Source: Ligustrum vulgare
Taxonomy: Eukaryota; Streptophyta; Magnoliopsida; Lamiales; Oleaceae
Length of the DNA: 64,000 bases
Assembly: GCA_963555705.1 (NCBI GenBank)
Contig: OY743172.1
Location: 22,815,446 to 22,879,445, forward strand
Direction of reading: 5' to 3'
Made by a program: the position numbers and the translations under genes. The notes under the pieces are model-generated. The model made no database searches and had not been told where the DNA came from. It worked only from the letters and a program-made list of their open reading frames with translations. Below, in pieces: positions 24,842-36,520 of this stretch; positions within the stretch are counted from its first letter, which is position 1; each line of letters starts with the position of its first letter.

Positions 24842-26563
24842 TCCCCTCCCTCTTGAAAAGAATTCGGCACCTACAATAAAAATAGAAAATTCAAACACAA
24901 TAAATGTAACTGAAATTTCATACTCACCGTGCAAAATCAATTTGTAGACGCTGTCAAAAGTTTGAGATGCGCCAACACCACAGAGTAGTAGTTTGGATTT
25001 TATTTGATTGGGGAGTCGCTCCTTCCACGAATGGGAACACATCCTGCAGCCTGGATCAAACGGAATATATTTCCCACCATGGTTGGCATCGGAAGCACAT
25101 TGCATTCCAATTCCCCTAAATGGAAGCTCGAGCCTCCTATAAAGAGGCTTAACCAAAGGTGCATTCTCGTGCCCGCCTAAACCAACTCTTTCTTCGATAA
25201 ACATGTGCATAAAGTTCAACAGAGTTAATAGGATAAAGTCACAAGTATCTTTAAGTGGAGAAAAATTGCTAATATGATGAACAATTTGATTATAGGCAAA
25301 TTTAACAACCACAAAATTAGCACCAATTTCGTGCAATTGCACAACTTCCTGAAAGAAAATATTAACTATGTTGATGACCTTGTTGGTTTCGTTATATGCA
25401 ATCAAATGCGACGTTTTAATACTCCTACCAACAATCACAAAAGTAGCATCATTTTCTTTCTTTATTCCAAGTAAACCCACTATAAAATTCATAGAAATAG
25501 CAGTCCAAGGTTTACTCAGGATGGGCAAATATGCATGGAATTCTTGGGGCAAAAACTTGAGTTCAGCCAGTTTGCAAGTTCGGCATTTACTACAAGTGCA
25601 AACATGTTCAACACCAAGCTTCAAAGTAGGCCAATAAGATTGATCACATAATACCCCTAAGACCCCGTTGATTTTAAATCGCCCCATCAAACAACTATCA
25701 TGTGCCTCTCCCATTAGCAATTTGCACATGGCACATTTAAAAAGAAACAATCCAATTTTCCAAAACAAATAATTATCATGCCCATAGAATTCATCAAAAT
25801 ATCGCTCACAACATGATTCATAAATGTTTAATAAATTTGGATTATTAACATGCATGCCCTTAACAAGTTCAAAATAAAATGAGGGGGCATCAAGAAATGT
25901 TAGAAGTGAAGTCCTATTATCACCAAGACATCTCATTAAATTTCTCCTATGGACTCCCCTAGCTAGCAATTTCTTTAGAGAGCAAATATCCACGTCAAGC
26001 ATATTTTCACAAAATAAGGATTCAACATGCCCATGAAATGTACTATATGCAACACTTTCACACAAGGATTTGGTATTTATGCAATTGGGCACATCCAAAA
26101 AGTTGCATTTACAAATTAAGCACTCATCATGACAATGATTCCTACCACATGTGACATTTTCACAAGTCAACAACACACTTATCAAATATATATCAAGATC
26201 ATACAACCCTCTAATGTATTCAAAACACAATAACCTTGCATTTAAAGAATTATTAGGAGCATACCTCCTAGATGTTGCATTGGTTATCTCATTTTCTTTA
26301 CCTCGGTTGTACTCGTTGTTGTAGGAAAATGTTTCCATGAATTTCTTCCATAAGGCATGCTTTTGGAGTTCTTTGTTGCCTTGATAAGTTGGCCTCACAA
26401 TTTCCTGCAACAAAGACATGACAAAACTAGGGAGAGAAGTATTAGAGTACTCAAGAGTAAATAATATTTCAGGGTGATCTTTTCTCTCAATTTTCTTGGT
26501 GGCATTCATCACTTCCTCACCTTTTTCTGAGGTAGAATCCCCAACCCTTGGTTCTTCTCTCAC
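24839..26563 (-). pseudogene. Reina-type integrase remnant, catalytic residues lost
   Basis: 574 codons open. The middle shows the integrase zinc-finger layout (EAHDSCLMGRFKI, YWPTLKLGVEHVC, CSKCRTCK) with the second His replaced by Arg. In the catalytic core SMNFIVGLLG has Asn where the first catalytic Asp belongs, and VGRSIKTSHLIAY lacks the second Asp. A deletion then joins QLHEI to FAYNQIVHHISNFSP near the end of the core. The N-terminal 250 or so residues are Cys-rich and unlike reverse transcriptase, which is missing. The frame runs just into the LTR. Confidence 0.8.
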
Positions 26564-26612
26564 CTCTCCTTTTTCTGGAGTCGTGGCTCCACTCTCACTG
26601 CCTCTTCTTTTT

Positions 26613-27404
26613 CTAGGGACGTGGCACCAACTCTCTTGCTCTCATTTTTATTTTCTTCAATTTTTCAATTGAAGGTTCTTTTGTTTTCCTATCCTCCCCT
26701 CCTTTCTCTTCTTTTTCCTTCTCCTTCTCCTTTTCTTCCTCGAATTCGTTCTTGAGCTTCATATGGTCTTTGCATACTTCTTTCGAGCTCAAAGATATGA
26801 TCACAACCTTTTTTTCATTCATTTTGAAGCTATACCGGTTCCTCCCCCTATTAAGATTCACATTTCGCTCACATTGACAAGGTCTCCCCAAAATTATGTG
26901 AGTAGTGTGTAAGGGAACCACATCACATAATATTTGATCACTATAAGTACCAATGTGAAAAGTAAAAAGAACTTGTTCACTTATCCTCACCTCCCCATAG
27001 TCGTTCAACCTTTGCAATATATAAGGACTAGGATGCTTCATAACCGGTAACCCCAATTTCTCAACTCTACTAGCACTCACCAAATTAGTGCCAATCTCCC
27101 CATCTATCATGAGACTACATGGTTTATCACTCACTAGGCACCTAGTGTAGAAATTATCCTTCCCATGTTCCTCCACCTCATTAGTATGGGCCATAGATTG
27201 TGGTGGCCTAGCATTTATCTCCAACACTCCCTTCTCATTATCACCCCTCCTATGGAATGATGGACTTTTCATTTTTGCCTTATCAATAATATCATCAATT
27301 CCATCTCCACTCCTATCTACCCATTCTCTTCTCCTCCTATTCATACTCCATTCTTCTTCCACTTCTCCACTTCTACCCATTCCATGGAGTGATGAATTTT
27401 GCAT
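26613..27404 (-). pseudogene. Gag-protease remnant of the Reina-like element
   Basis: 263 codons open. The aspartic protease region spans about residues 85-190: CSLMIDGEIGTNLVSA carries the Asp-Gly active-site strand, followed by RLNDYGEVRISEQV and HIILGRP. A Glu/Lys-rich tail (EFEEEKEKEKEKEEK) is typical of the linker before RT in this clade. No zinc knuckle remains on its N-terminal side. Confidence 0.8.
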
Positions 27405-28592
27405 TCTCGCACTATCAATATTTTCATCAACTCCATTTCTCCTACCTTCTAACTACTCTCTTCTTTTCCTATTCAAACTCTCATTTTGTTCACCATCCCT
27501 TTCATCATCCCAAGCATCCCTTCTAATTTTCTTATTCAAACTCCCATTTTGTTTTCCACTTCCATCCCTATACACAATGTTCCCAAATTTATCCCTCACC
27601 CTTCTTCTACTACACATCATTTCTTCACCTCCCCTATTTGATGTACTCTCCCCTCTTGTTCCTAAATTTTCCAACAAGTACTTCAAATCTTGAGTTTAAG
27701 AATTGAAAATGGACATGGTGTGCAAGTGTGATAATGTCCTCACAAGAAAATATTTCTCTCGTGTTTCACTCAAATTTGGCTTTTACCCTCTATTGAGCTC
27801 ACCACTCTTACCTTTTTTCCACTCAAAATCTCCTTTCTCAAGTTCTCCAATGAAGGTAATCAACTAAACCACAAAGTATACTTCTTGTGAAGTCAAGGAA
27901 ATCACAAACAAAGGAAGAAGAAATTTATAACAAGTAGATACAAATAGCAAGTAGAATTTATGTGCTTGCTAAACTCAAAATGAAAAATAGTTATGTAGGA
28001 TAGGATGTTAGGATCACAATTTAGCAATGGGATTGACAAACACAAAGAATAGACAAAGCATAGATATAGAACAATAAGTACAAAGAGTGTAAATTTTGAA
28101 TGAGGTAATTTATCAAACACTTTGTACTCAAATCTTGAATGGCCTTGAATGTGTATAATGTGGATATATGAATGCCCCCCAACAACTCAAATGTGGCAAG
28201 GAATGAATGATCAACAATTTTTCAATGTATGGAGCAAGTGATGTATGGAATAAAATGTTGATAACACAATCTCGATAATGGGAATTGGATAGCCCCAAGT
28301 AATTAGCAATATATGGGAATTGAACAATAAAGCACTAATGGAGTAATTTTCATTGGGACATTTATCAAACACTTTGAATACACAATTTGGAAAATGTAGG
28401 TTTTGTAGTGAATGAATATGAAATTCCCCCAACAAACTCACAATCAATATACCTAATATATAGAATCAACAATACACATGAGCATATCAATTTTCCCCAA
28501 TTTTTCTTAAATTTTCGGATTTTTTTTTTTCTTTTCACAATGACAAGAACAACAACAAGAAAGTAAAGATAGGTTTACCAAATTAGAGCCAA
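27405..28592 (-). other. degenerate gag/leader region of the Reina-like element
   Basis: A short Arg-rich frame at 27453-27686 contains 'RRDAWDDERDGEQNESLNRK', like the linker before the protease. From 27700 to 28590 no gag domain is readable. Confidence 0.5.
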
Positions 28593-28606
28593 GCTCTGAT
28601 ATCAAA

Positions 28607-29383
28607 TGATGCGAACCCCTTCGGTGCGTTGACCGAAAATTCCCACAACAATTTTAATACCACAAGAAAGCTAATGTGGTAAATAAATGGATAAACACCT
28701 TAACCCAAGTTTAATTCTAACCCAAAATTCAAGGATTAACAAACCCTAGCCCAATGGGGGTCACTTAAACAAATTCCAAGGTGGGGGAAATAAACAACAA
28801 CACAAGAATAACAATACTCAAGTAAAGTTGATTAAATTTCAAGAAGATAACAAGATCAAAGAGGTTTAACCTTATCTCAAGAAGGGGGTCTTTAAGACCT
28901 AGCTCTCAAGATCAATTTTCTTAACATTCAAAGTTTTTTTACAAATGAACAAGAAATGTGAATATAATGTACAAAATTGAAAAAATGTGCAATTTCGGTA
29001 TTTAAAAGAAAAACCCCGTTTTTGTGGAAATTGCAAGAAAAACCCCGTTTTTTTTGAAAAATGAGTGTTTCGGTCGACCGAACTTATTTCGGTCAATCAC
29101 TGGGTCGACCGAAATGGACTTTCGGTCGACCGCCACTCAGCCGAAAACGCCTGAGGCTGGAACAAAAATTCTCTGCAGACTTTCGGTCGACCGGAATGAT
29201 GTTCGGTCGACCGAAATTGACTGATTCCAATTTCTTCTTCTTTTTGGCTCCAACTTGATTCTCGGTTTCTTTTCTTGATTTATTCACATTGTTTAGCCTC
29301 GAATCTTGAACCTCTTCAATTTCGGATCTCGTCATGGGTCCCACGGCACGTGCATCGAGGTTTGACTTTCCCGATTCTCATCA
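28607..29383 (-). repeat. 5' LTR of the Reina-like element
   Basis: 777-bp LTR with the empty hAT site at 28891-28898 and four TCGGTCGACCG-type palindromes at about 29070-29217. A near-perfect PBS, gctctgatatca on the plus strand, lies at 28593-28604. Confidence 0.9.
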
Positions 29384-30034
29384 GGATGGGTCTGCTAGTG
29401 AAGGGGGTATATTCAGAAACCATGGCGGATAGTATATCAGGGCTTTCTCAGCATTCTACGGAGATTGTCTAATACTTAAGGCGGAGCTGCGAGTTATTCT
29501 CGATGGGATTTGTCTTGCTCGCCGATTGGGTATCATATTTATTTAGATTGAGGCTGACTCCACAGCAGCTACTCATTGCATCATCAGGACGGGCAGACCT
29601 TGGTCGATTCATGGGATTCTTAGACAGGTTAGAGATATTCGTCATCTAGATAGGGACATTATCTCTCACATCTATCGTGAGGATAATCAGGTTGCTGACT
29701 CACTTGCTTCTGAAGGATGGGAGTAGAGAGTTTACCGAGAATATGGACCGCAGGATCTATCACGCAACATCAGGGCACTTGTGCAGATTAACAGAAATTG
29801 ACTTCCCAATTTCAGAGGGTTATAGTTTAGTTTTTATTTGTTATTCTTTTGATGTCCGAGGCATGCTGTACCCCATTTATTTCTTTTTGTTCTTTAATGT
29901 GCTACATTATCTTTCTCCTGAAGGTCAGGTTTATGCCTCCTCCTTTCATGTACTATCTTATTTTAATATTAACTTCTGACTCACACGAGAATAAACTGTG
30001 AACGACTTAAAAAAAAAAAAGATCAAGCTTAAAA

Positions 30035-33000
30035 AACACGTTGATTTTGATGACTATTTGTGAGTTGGAGAAATCAATAGTTTGTAGATTCACGTGAAAT
30101 GTCAAATTGTTGATAAAATTGTTACTTCTTGCTAATACCAATTCATTTTAGCATTCATATGATAAATCAAATAATAAATTGATTTATAAATTACATAATT
30201 TTCTCAATAATTTTTCTAATCACACAAATTTTTCCTCTTAAATTTTCAATAACTACTTCTTACTCTTAAAATCATAAATAAACTAATTTATAAGGAAAAT
30301 ACTAAAGAGTCCGAAAAATCCAACCGAATGGATGATTGAATGGGTGTGGGCTATTATTTTGGAGTTGATGTAATGGATAAATAAATTGATTGTTGCCATG
30401 TTTATATGTATAAAACTTACTTTCGATTTCTGCAACGTGATTCAATTTATAAACCACACAATTTTAACGAGAGCCAATTGAAGTAAAACTTTCAACTCTA
30501 ACGTTGAGTCAAAGACATTACCTAATTTCTCATTTATTTGAAATTGCAAGTGATCCCAAAACTCTTAGATAAACTCCAATCGTGATGTAAATTTGTTGTC
30601 GATTTACACCTCTAAAAATCACTTTTACATCTCAATATACATCATGGTATATCTAAATCAAAATTTTGCTCCAATAAATAGATGTAAATTATAAGATTTA
30701 AATTTAGTTTTTGTACAATTTTTTAGCTAGTAAATCATATGTTAATCTATTTTTTTAGTTTGTGTATATATATAAATATTATGAACAAATTGACCAAAAA
30801 ATTCAAAATTTGGTTAAGAAAATAAAAATATTAAAAAATTAAAAATGTGCAAATTAATATACAAATTCAAATTGTAATGTAAATTAATATAATAGATTTA
30901 AATTAGGGTGTGTTCGGCGGGGTCACATCAAGGAATTAAAATTAAAATTTGATTTATTTGTATTTTCTAGGTGAGATGTGATGTTAAAAGTTGGAGAGGA
31001 AAAATGTGAATGGTTAAAAAGTGGTATGAAAAATTGTGTAATAAGATTTTTGTTTTGTTTTTTTTTTTTGTACTTTCCCAATTAGTTCAAGGAGTCGTAT
31101 GGAGCCTTATATATATATTGCATGAAAATCTTATTGATTGATAACTAAATTTAGGTGAAATTTGTTTCAAGTGAGTATGTAAAATTAGATGCAAGTGTGG
31201 GTCTTTTTTTAGATCTTTGACATGAATTTTAATTTACATCCGTTTTACACTCGTCATCGGAGAACATTCAGGTGAACTTTGAAATATAAATCACTGATTG
31301 TAGCTAATTTATACTATTATTGGAGTTGGTCTTAATAAATAATAAAAACACCTCTGCTTGTTAAAAATATTGTGTTTAAAAACATATTTTTTATATTTTT
31401 GTGGTAAATTATGTGATCAAAAATTGAGAAAAAAAATATCTGTAGTTAAAAAGTAATTTATAGAATTGTACCGTAAAAAATATGTTCCCTAAATATTTTT
31501 TTATCCTAAAGCTCCATCAAATTTGCAGGTGTCCCTTCATCATATATTTTTTGCCCAAAAACACTACGGGTCTGTTTGATAGCGATGGTGGAAAGAAAAT
31601 GAATTACAGGGAATTGAATTCTAGGTAATTGAATTACTGGGAATTAGAAGTTTAATGTATTTGATTGATTTAATTTTTTAGGTGGAAAAAGTAGGGAATT
31701 TTCCAACTTTTATTGTTTGATTGACATTATTTTTCATGGAAAATTATGTAATTTTTTGCTATTTTAATCAATTTTTTTTTTGACTTTTTAAATATATTTG
31801 TACTTGATGATGATAATGTTATTTTTTGGAAAGAAAATAAGTCAATTAACAACAACAAAATTGATTAAACGTGTCCAAAATCATTTTCCATCTATCATGG
31901 AAAATATTTTTCCACCAAAACCTAAAGAAAATCTTTTCCACCAAATCAAGGAAATGGAAGAAAAAATGGGATCTGCGGAAAAAATTTTACATGGAAAATT
32001 TTGTCAAACAAACAAATCAAAAGTGGGAATTGAAAAACATATTCTATTTTTGAAAAATTTGTGTAATCAAACAGGTCTACATGTACACAGAGTTTAACAA
32101 AAAATTTCTTGTTGCTTCTATTTGCAGACATGTTTGTTCAATTATTTGTAGTCGTAGCAAAACTCGAATAAACAAGTGAGCCATCCATTTTTGACTAGCC
32201 ATTCAATCATTGTGCTCCAACATGTGTCCAGTGTGTTGAAAAAAGAAATAGGGGTGGTAGTGCTACACAACAAAGAAGTGGGGTCCGTTGATGGGATAAG
32301 ATACAGACAGCCTTGCAAAAGCCTGCACCAAATCATCTCACCAACAGTTTGGTATCACTGAATTTATAATTGTTTGATAACACCGTTTTATTTATAAATT
32401 AATTTATTTATAATTTTAAAATAAAAAATAGTTATTAAAAATTAGAACGAGAAAATATGTGTGATTAAAAAATAATTTAAAAAATTGTTTAATTTATAAA
32501 TTTGATTATAAACCAAAAAAAAAAAGTTTACCAAACTGAATTTTAGTTTATTTATGATTTTTAGATAAAAATTAGTGATTGAAAATTGAATAGAAAAATT
32601 GTGTGATTAAAAGTGGTATGAAAAATTGTATTTTATAAACATGTTTATAAACAAGGAATTGACTTGTACTGAACGGATGCTCATTTATAAACGTGAAAAA
32701 ATTCTTTTCGATAATATACGGTAGACTTGTTTATAAATAATTTTTAAAATAATGCATTTTCTAAATTAATTTTTTAAATACATACATATTTTTTAGATTA
32801 TTTCGCAATCACATATTTTACCTCTAAAATATCACGTTCTCTGTTTATGAACAAAAAAACTTTTACTTATAAAAAAAATGTCGAACGAAGGTCTCCGTTT
32901 GGTAACACTATAGCAGTTTATAAATTAGTTTATTTATAATTTTAAAGTAAAATGTGTGGTTAAAAATTGAAAGGAGAAAATATTTGTAATTGAAAAGTAA

Positions 33001-33605
33001 TTTAAAAAATTGTTTAATTTATAAAGCATCTTCATCGTGATTCAACATTGAATCTATACCCTATACTCTACGAGTCTCCAGTTACTATAGTCATTAGAGC
33101 TATGCAACTTGAACATGTAACTTAATAAAGAGCTTGACGCTATGCACGCATGACACAATTTTATCACTTTACCTATCACACCAATTCTTAAATCAACACA
33201 CTCAATATTATCACTTCATTTTCAGCCAACCTCATTGTTAAGGTCCAAGTACAAGTAGCAATAATCATCAGTCATTAATGCTCTATTTGTTAACAGTTTT
33301 ATGTGTTAAAAATATGTTTTTCTGTTTTCAAGATAAAATATTTGGTTGAAAAATAGAGAGAGAAAATGTTTGTGATTAAAAAGTAATTTGAGAAAATTTG
33401 TTGTTAAAAACGTGTTTTTAAACAAGTTTGTCAAGCAGATGCTAAAGTATTATTTGTCGAAGATATTATGATCAACGTCGATATGCAGCACTCGAAACTT
33501 GTAATAGTTGACTACTGCATCACAAGTGCGATGCACGACATTAGATATGAATAAAAATGTACAACGTAAAAATTAAACGTATAAAAAATTTATAAAAAAT
33601 CTTTA
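30035..33605. other. intergenic, AT-rich, dispersed repeat copies only
   Basis: At least six partial copies of the 'gtttggtaac / ttggagagagaaaa' repeat (near 30160, 31000, 31320, 32364, 32890, 33270). Open frames around 31798-32361 show no recognised domain. No RNA gene seen. Confidence 0.5.
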
Positions 33606-33726
33606 ACATTATATATTGTATTATCGTACTCAAGAGCATCAGTTATCAAATCAAGTAATGTGCTGCTACGTTTGTCATGCTCTACAGTTCTTAGGTTAAT
33701 CCTTGCAATAACATGGCCTATTGTAT
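33606..33726 (-). pseudogene. possible RPA1-like (OB-fold) exon fragment
   Basis: After an AG acceptor on the minus strand the frame reads DTIGHVIARINLRTVEHDKR, then STLLDLITDALEYDNTIYN. The D-x-I-G-x-V opening and the later L-D-L-x-D resemble the OB-folds of plant replication protein A1 relatives, often carried by Helitrons. Only one exon is visible and the match is short. Confidence 0.35.
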
Positions 33727-34208
33727 CTGCAAAACCCAAAATTTGAATGTATTCCATAAAAATATGTAAAATTAGTGGTTTATTTGATTTACTAAACCGA
33801 TGCAAGATTTTGAGTAGAGAGATACATTAGAACTGATGCAAGATTTTGAGTAGAGAGATACATTAGAATTTATGCATCAAAGGGGGATTTCTCTAACGTT
33901 TGAATGCACTTCTTCCAAAAATTGGACTAGGATCCTATTTGGAGTTCACTTTTGTTCATCCCACAAGGGGCCAGCGTATTGGCTATTTTTTTTTTTTTTT
34001 TAATACAGGTGAATGGTCACCTGGATAAAGGTGACCCCCTCCCCCCCCCTTTTTTTTTGACCGTTGCATTTGCAACGGTCACAGTCACATTAATTTTTTT
34101 TTTATAATTTTTTTTGTTTTGTTTTACTTCAACGGCTATTTTTTTTTTCCACAATATATATGTTCAAATTCTCCACAAAATTTAACACTAAATTACTTAC
34201 ATATTCAG

Positions 34209-34389
34209 GGATCTAGAATATGTAAGAGGCAAGGGCAATGAAAAACGAATAAAGTCCTCAAAAGAAAAATCAATGAAGCAAGCAAATCGAGCATGCGAAA
34301 TTTGCAGTAGACTCGGACATGATAAGCGAAAATGTCCAAAATTGCTTTCAGCGGAAGAAAATCCTATTCACAAAATTCATTTAAGGTAG
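34209..34389 (+). pseudogene. C-terminal zinc-knuckle exon of a FAR1/MULE-type transposase relative
   Basis: After an AG acceptor the frame starts LEYVRGKGNEKRIKSSKEKS and reaches CEICSRLGHDKRKCP, then TAG. CxxCx4Hx4C preceded by a basic RGKG-R-K-K stretch is the usual C-terminus of FAR1-related and Mutator-like transposases. No SWIM or transposase core is seen upstream. A perfect 10-bp hairpin (gaccgttgca) lies at 34059-34080. Confidence 0.5.
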
Positions 34390-34943
34390 AACCATATCAC
34401 CCCAGTCAGACGGATGCCTACCAACCTCCCAACTTCTTCGACTATGATGTATACGGATCATGGGAATGAATCATTGAAATTTAGTTGTATCATTTTTAAT
34501 TTCGCAATGTTGTAATGTAAGCTTTTTTCAATTTAAGTGAAATTTCGTCTGTTAAGTCATGTGATTCAGTATTTATAATTCTGTAAAGCGAAATAATTTT
34601 TTTTAAAAATTAAGTCCACACAAATAACAAAAAAAAATAAAATTCAAGGAAAAGAAATAGCAAAAACACAATCAACATAATAATCAAAGCACAACCACTT
34701 TAGTAAAATTAAATACAAAAATTCAAGTCAACAAAGAGGTTTAATTAAAAAAGAAGAAGAAGACAAACGGAAAAAAAAAAAACGAAAACGAAAACAAGAA
34801 AAACAAAATATAACAAACCCCACGTGAATATCCCGTGAGGGATCCTTCCTTAATATAACTCTCCACATAATGACAAAGGAAGTAAAAACAACTTTTTGCA
34901 ATCCCACCCCACCTTCACCCTCACCCTCTTATTACATCTTTTC

Positions 34944-34985
<42 letters not shown>

Positions 34986-35233
34986 CTTTCTTCTTAAATT
35001 TTTCGATATTGATAAAAAAATTTAAAAAAATAAAAAAATCGTTGATTTCATATTATACGATTTAGTGAGAGCTTCAATATAAATACAATATTAATATATA
35101 AATTTTTGCTATTTTAAAAATAAATATTTATTAAATATAAATTATTTTTCTTTAACATTTTTATTTACATTTTGATGAATCGTTAAACTGAACCGATTAC
35201 TAATGGGAATTTCAGTAATGGAACCATTGGTTC

Positions 35234-35917
35234 TGTTGAAATCGTGCCAAAAATGGAGTACAGTGAACCACCAGCGAGGGCCCAATAGAGGCCCCATGGA
35301 CATTGACCCATGACTAAAGCTTATGATATCTCCCTAGGCCAACTGTCGAGGTGGAACAACACATGAACTTCTTTAACCGAACTGATTTATGTCTAGTCGA
35401 TGTGTTTTATGTTTAGCCGAGGTACTCTATGGTGACGTCTCAGATGAGTGATGGGACAATAGATGGAGTTAGAGATGTGACGTCGCCTTTATCAAAAAGT
35501 GACAGGCGCCCATCCCCTACCAAACGTAGTAATGATTACTGTAAAAAAGTAAGATCTTCCTCTCCAGCAGTTAGGATAAATACACGTGTAAAGTTCACCA
35601 CGTGTTGCCATTCAAAATTATGACTTCCCTAATAAATAGAACACTCATTTCACCTAAAAAGGGGTTAGCATTTTCATGCTATTAACTGAATATTTTACTC
35701 TCATTCATTTTTCTCTCTTTTACACACTTATATTTCCTGCACCGAATTTATATTTGCTTCAAATAAGCACTGACTTTGGCATCGGAGTGCAAACGGGAGC
35801 CACCTCGGCCCCCTTTGCAAACTGATTGTTTGTCGCAATGCGCAGGAGATCCAGGTGTTCAAGAGGGAGGAGCTGAGATGTGTTGGTCCAAGGTTCAGCC
35901 GGATTTTATGGTCAACA
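35234..35917 (+). mobile_element. solo LTR, Ty3/gypsy type
   Basis: 684 bp with termini TGTTGA...TCAACA and TSD GGTTC at 35229-35233 and 35918-35922. The end region has 'ttggcatcggagtgc' and 'cacctcggcccc', a familiar ending of plant Ty3/gypsy LTRs. Strand inferred from that ending. Confidence 0.8.
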
Positions 35918-36520
35918 GGTTCCATATTTGGCTACGGAACCGAACCGGAACTGAACCAATTGGTTTCGGTTTGGTCCTTTACATTTGAGATGTTAAAATA
36001 AAATGTTCCCTAATAAAGATTAAAAATTTCTTTCAATGCTACTTTTAAAAAAAAAAAATTCTTTCCACTCTACCGTTTGCGCAAATTTACCTTTGAAAAT
36101 CGGAATTCCATATCAACAGCTTTTAGAGTTTTGTTTGTAAAATTATTTAGGATTTAGATAATATCGAAAGATTTAGATTTGGGGTTGAAAATTATGAATT
36201 AAAACTTAAATTGGGAGTTAAATTGATTATATAAAGTAAAGAATCAATGAAATTGGATGAGATTGGAGGATGATACTATTTATGTGGGAAGTTGGGAATG
36301 GAAATGAATTTTGGTCAAATGGGAACTTGCCTAAATGATTTCACCGCTTCACGATTTATATTAAAAAATAATAATAAAAAATTCAACATATAAGGGAATC
36401 GAAGTACCGTTGGTTCCAATTAATAAGAATCGGAACAGGACCGATTCCCGTTCGATTCTAAATACAAGTACCAAATCGGGAATTTTCCTTTGCAGAACCG
36501 ATTCTGGACCGGTCGGTTCT

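Larger units (their letters stand above)
23017..29383 (-). mobile_element. defective Reina-like Ty3/gypsy LTR retrotransposon
   Basis: LTRs at 23017-24841 (with a hAT insert) and 28607-29383 (777 bp), both TGATGC...CTCATCA. TSD GGATG at 23012-23016 and 29384-29388. On the minus strand a primer-binding site close to TGATATCAGAGC (28604-28593, initiator-Met tRNA type with one change) follows the right LTR after 2 nt. A polypurine tract AGAGGGAGGGGA adjoins the left LTR at 24842. Internal frames preserve protease and integrase; the reverse transcriptase is absent. It interrupts the RNase H region of the LINE. Confidence 0.9.
15051..30020 (+). mobile_element. 5'-truncated L1-type LINE, split by nested insertions
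   Basis: Flanked by AAAGATCAAGCTTAAAA (15034-15050) and GATCAAGCTTAAAA directly after a poly(A) tail (tail about 30009-30020, repeat 30021-30034). LINE sequence survives as 15051-15714, 16037-16161, 22480-23016 and 29389-30020. The first part encodes the region after reverse transcriptase (LSHGGSITLIRSIF, KNLYLPTDEGGLGFRRLEDT, DAFSMKLWWSF). The third carries the zinc-binding RT tail (CHLASRYQCYAQIETITHIF). The fourth completes an RNase H domain, interrupted inside the Asp-Gly pair after FNTNGCVKDG. Many stops show it was dead early. Once the insertions are removed it is about 2 kb. Confidence 0.85.

Noticed and set aside
31798..32131. 99-aa Lys-rich frame
   Set aside because: AT-rich, no domain, overlapped by other chance frames, flanked by dispersed repeats.
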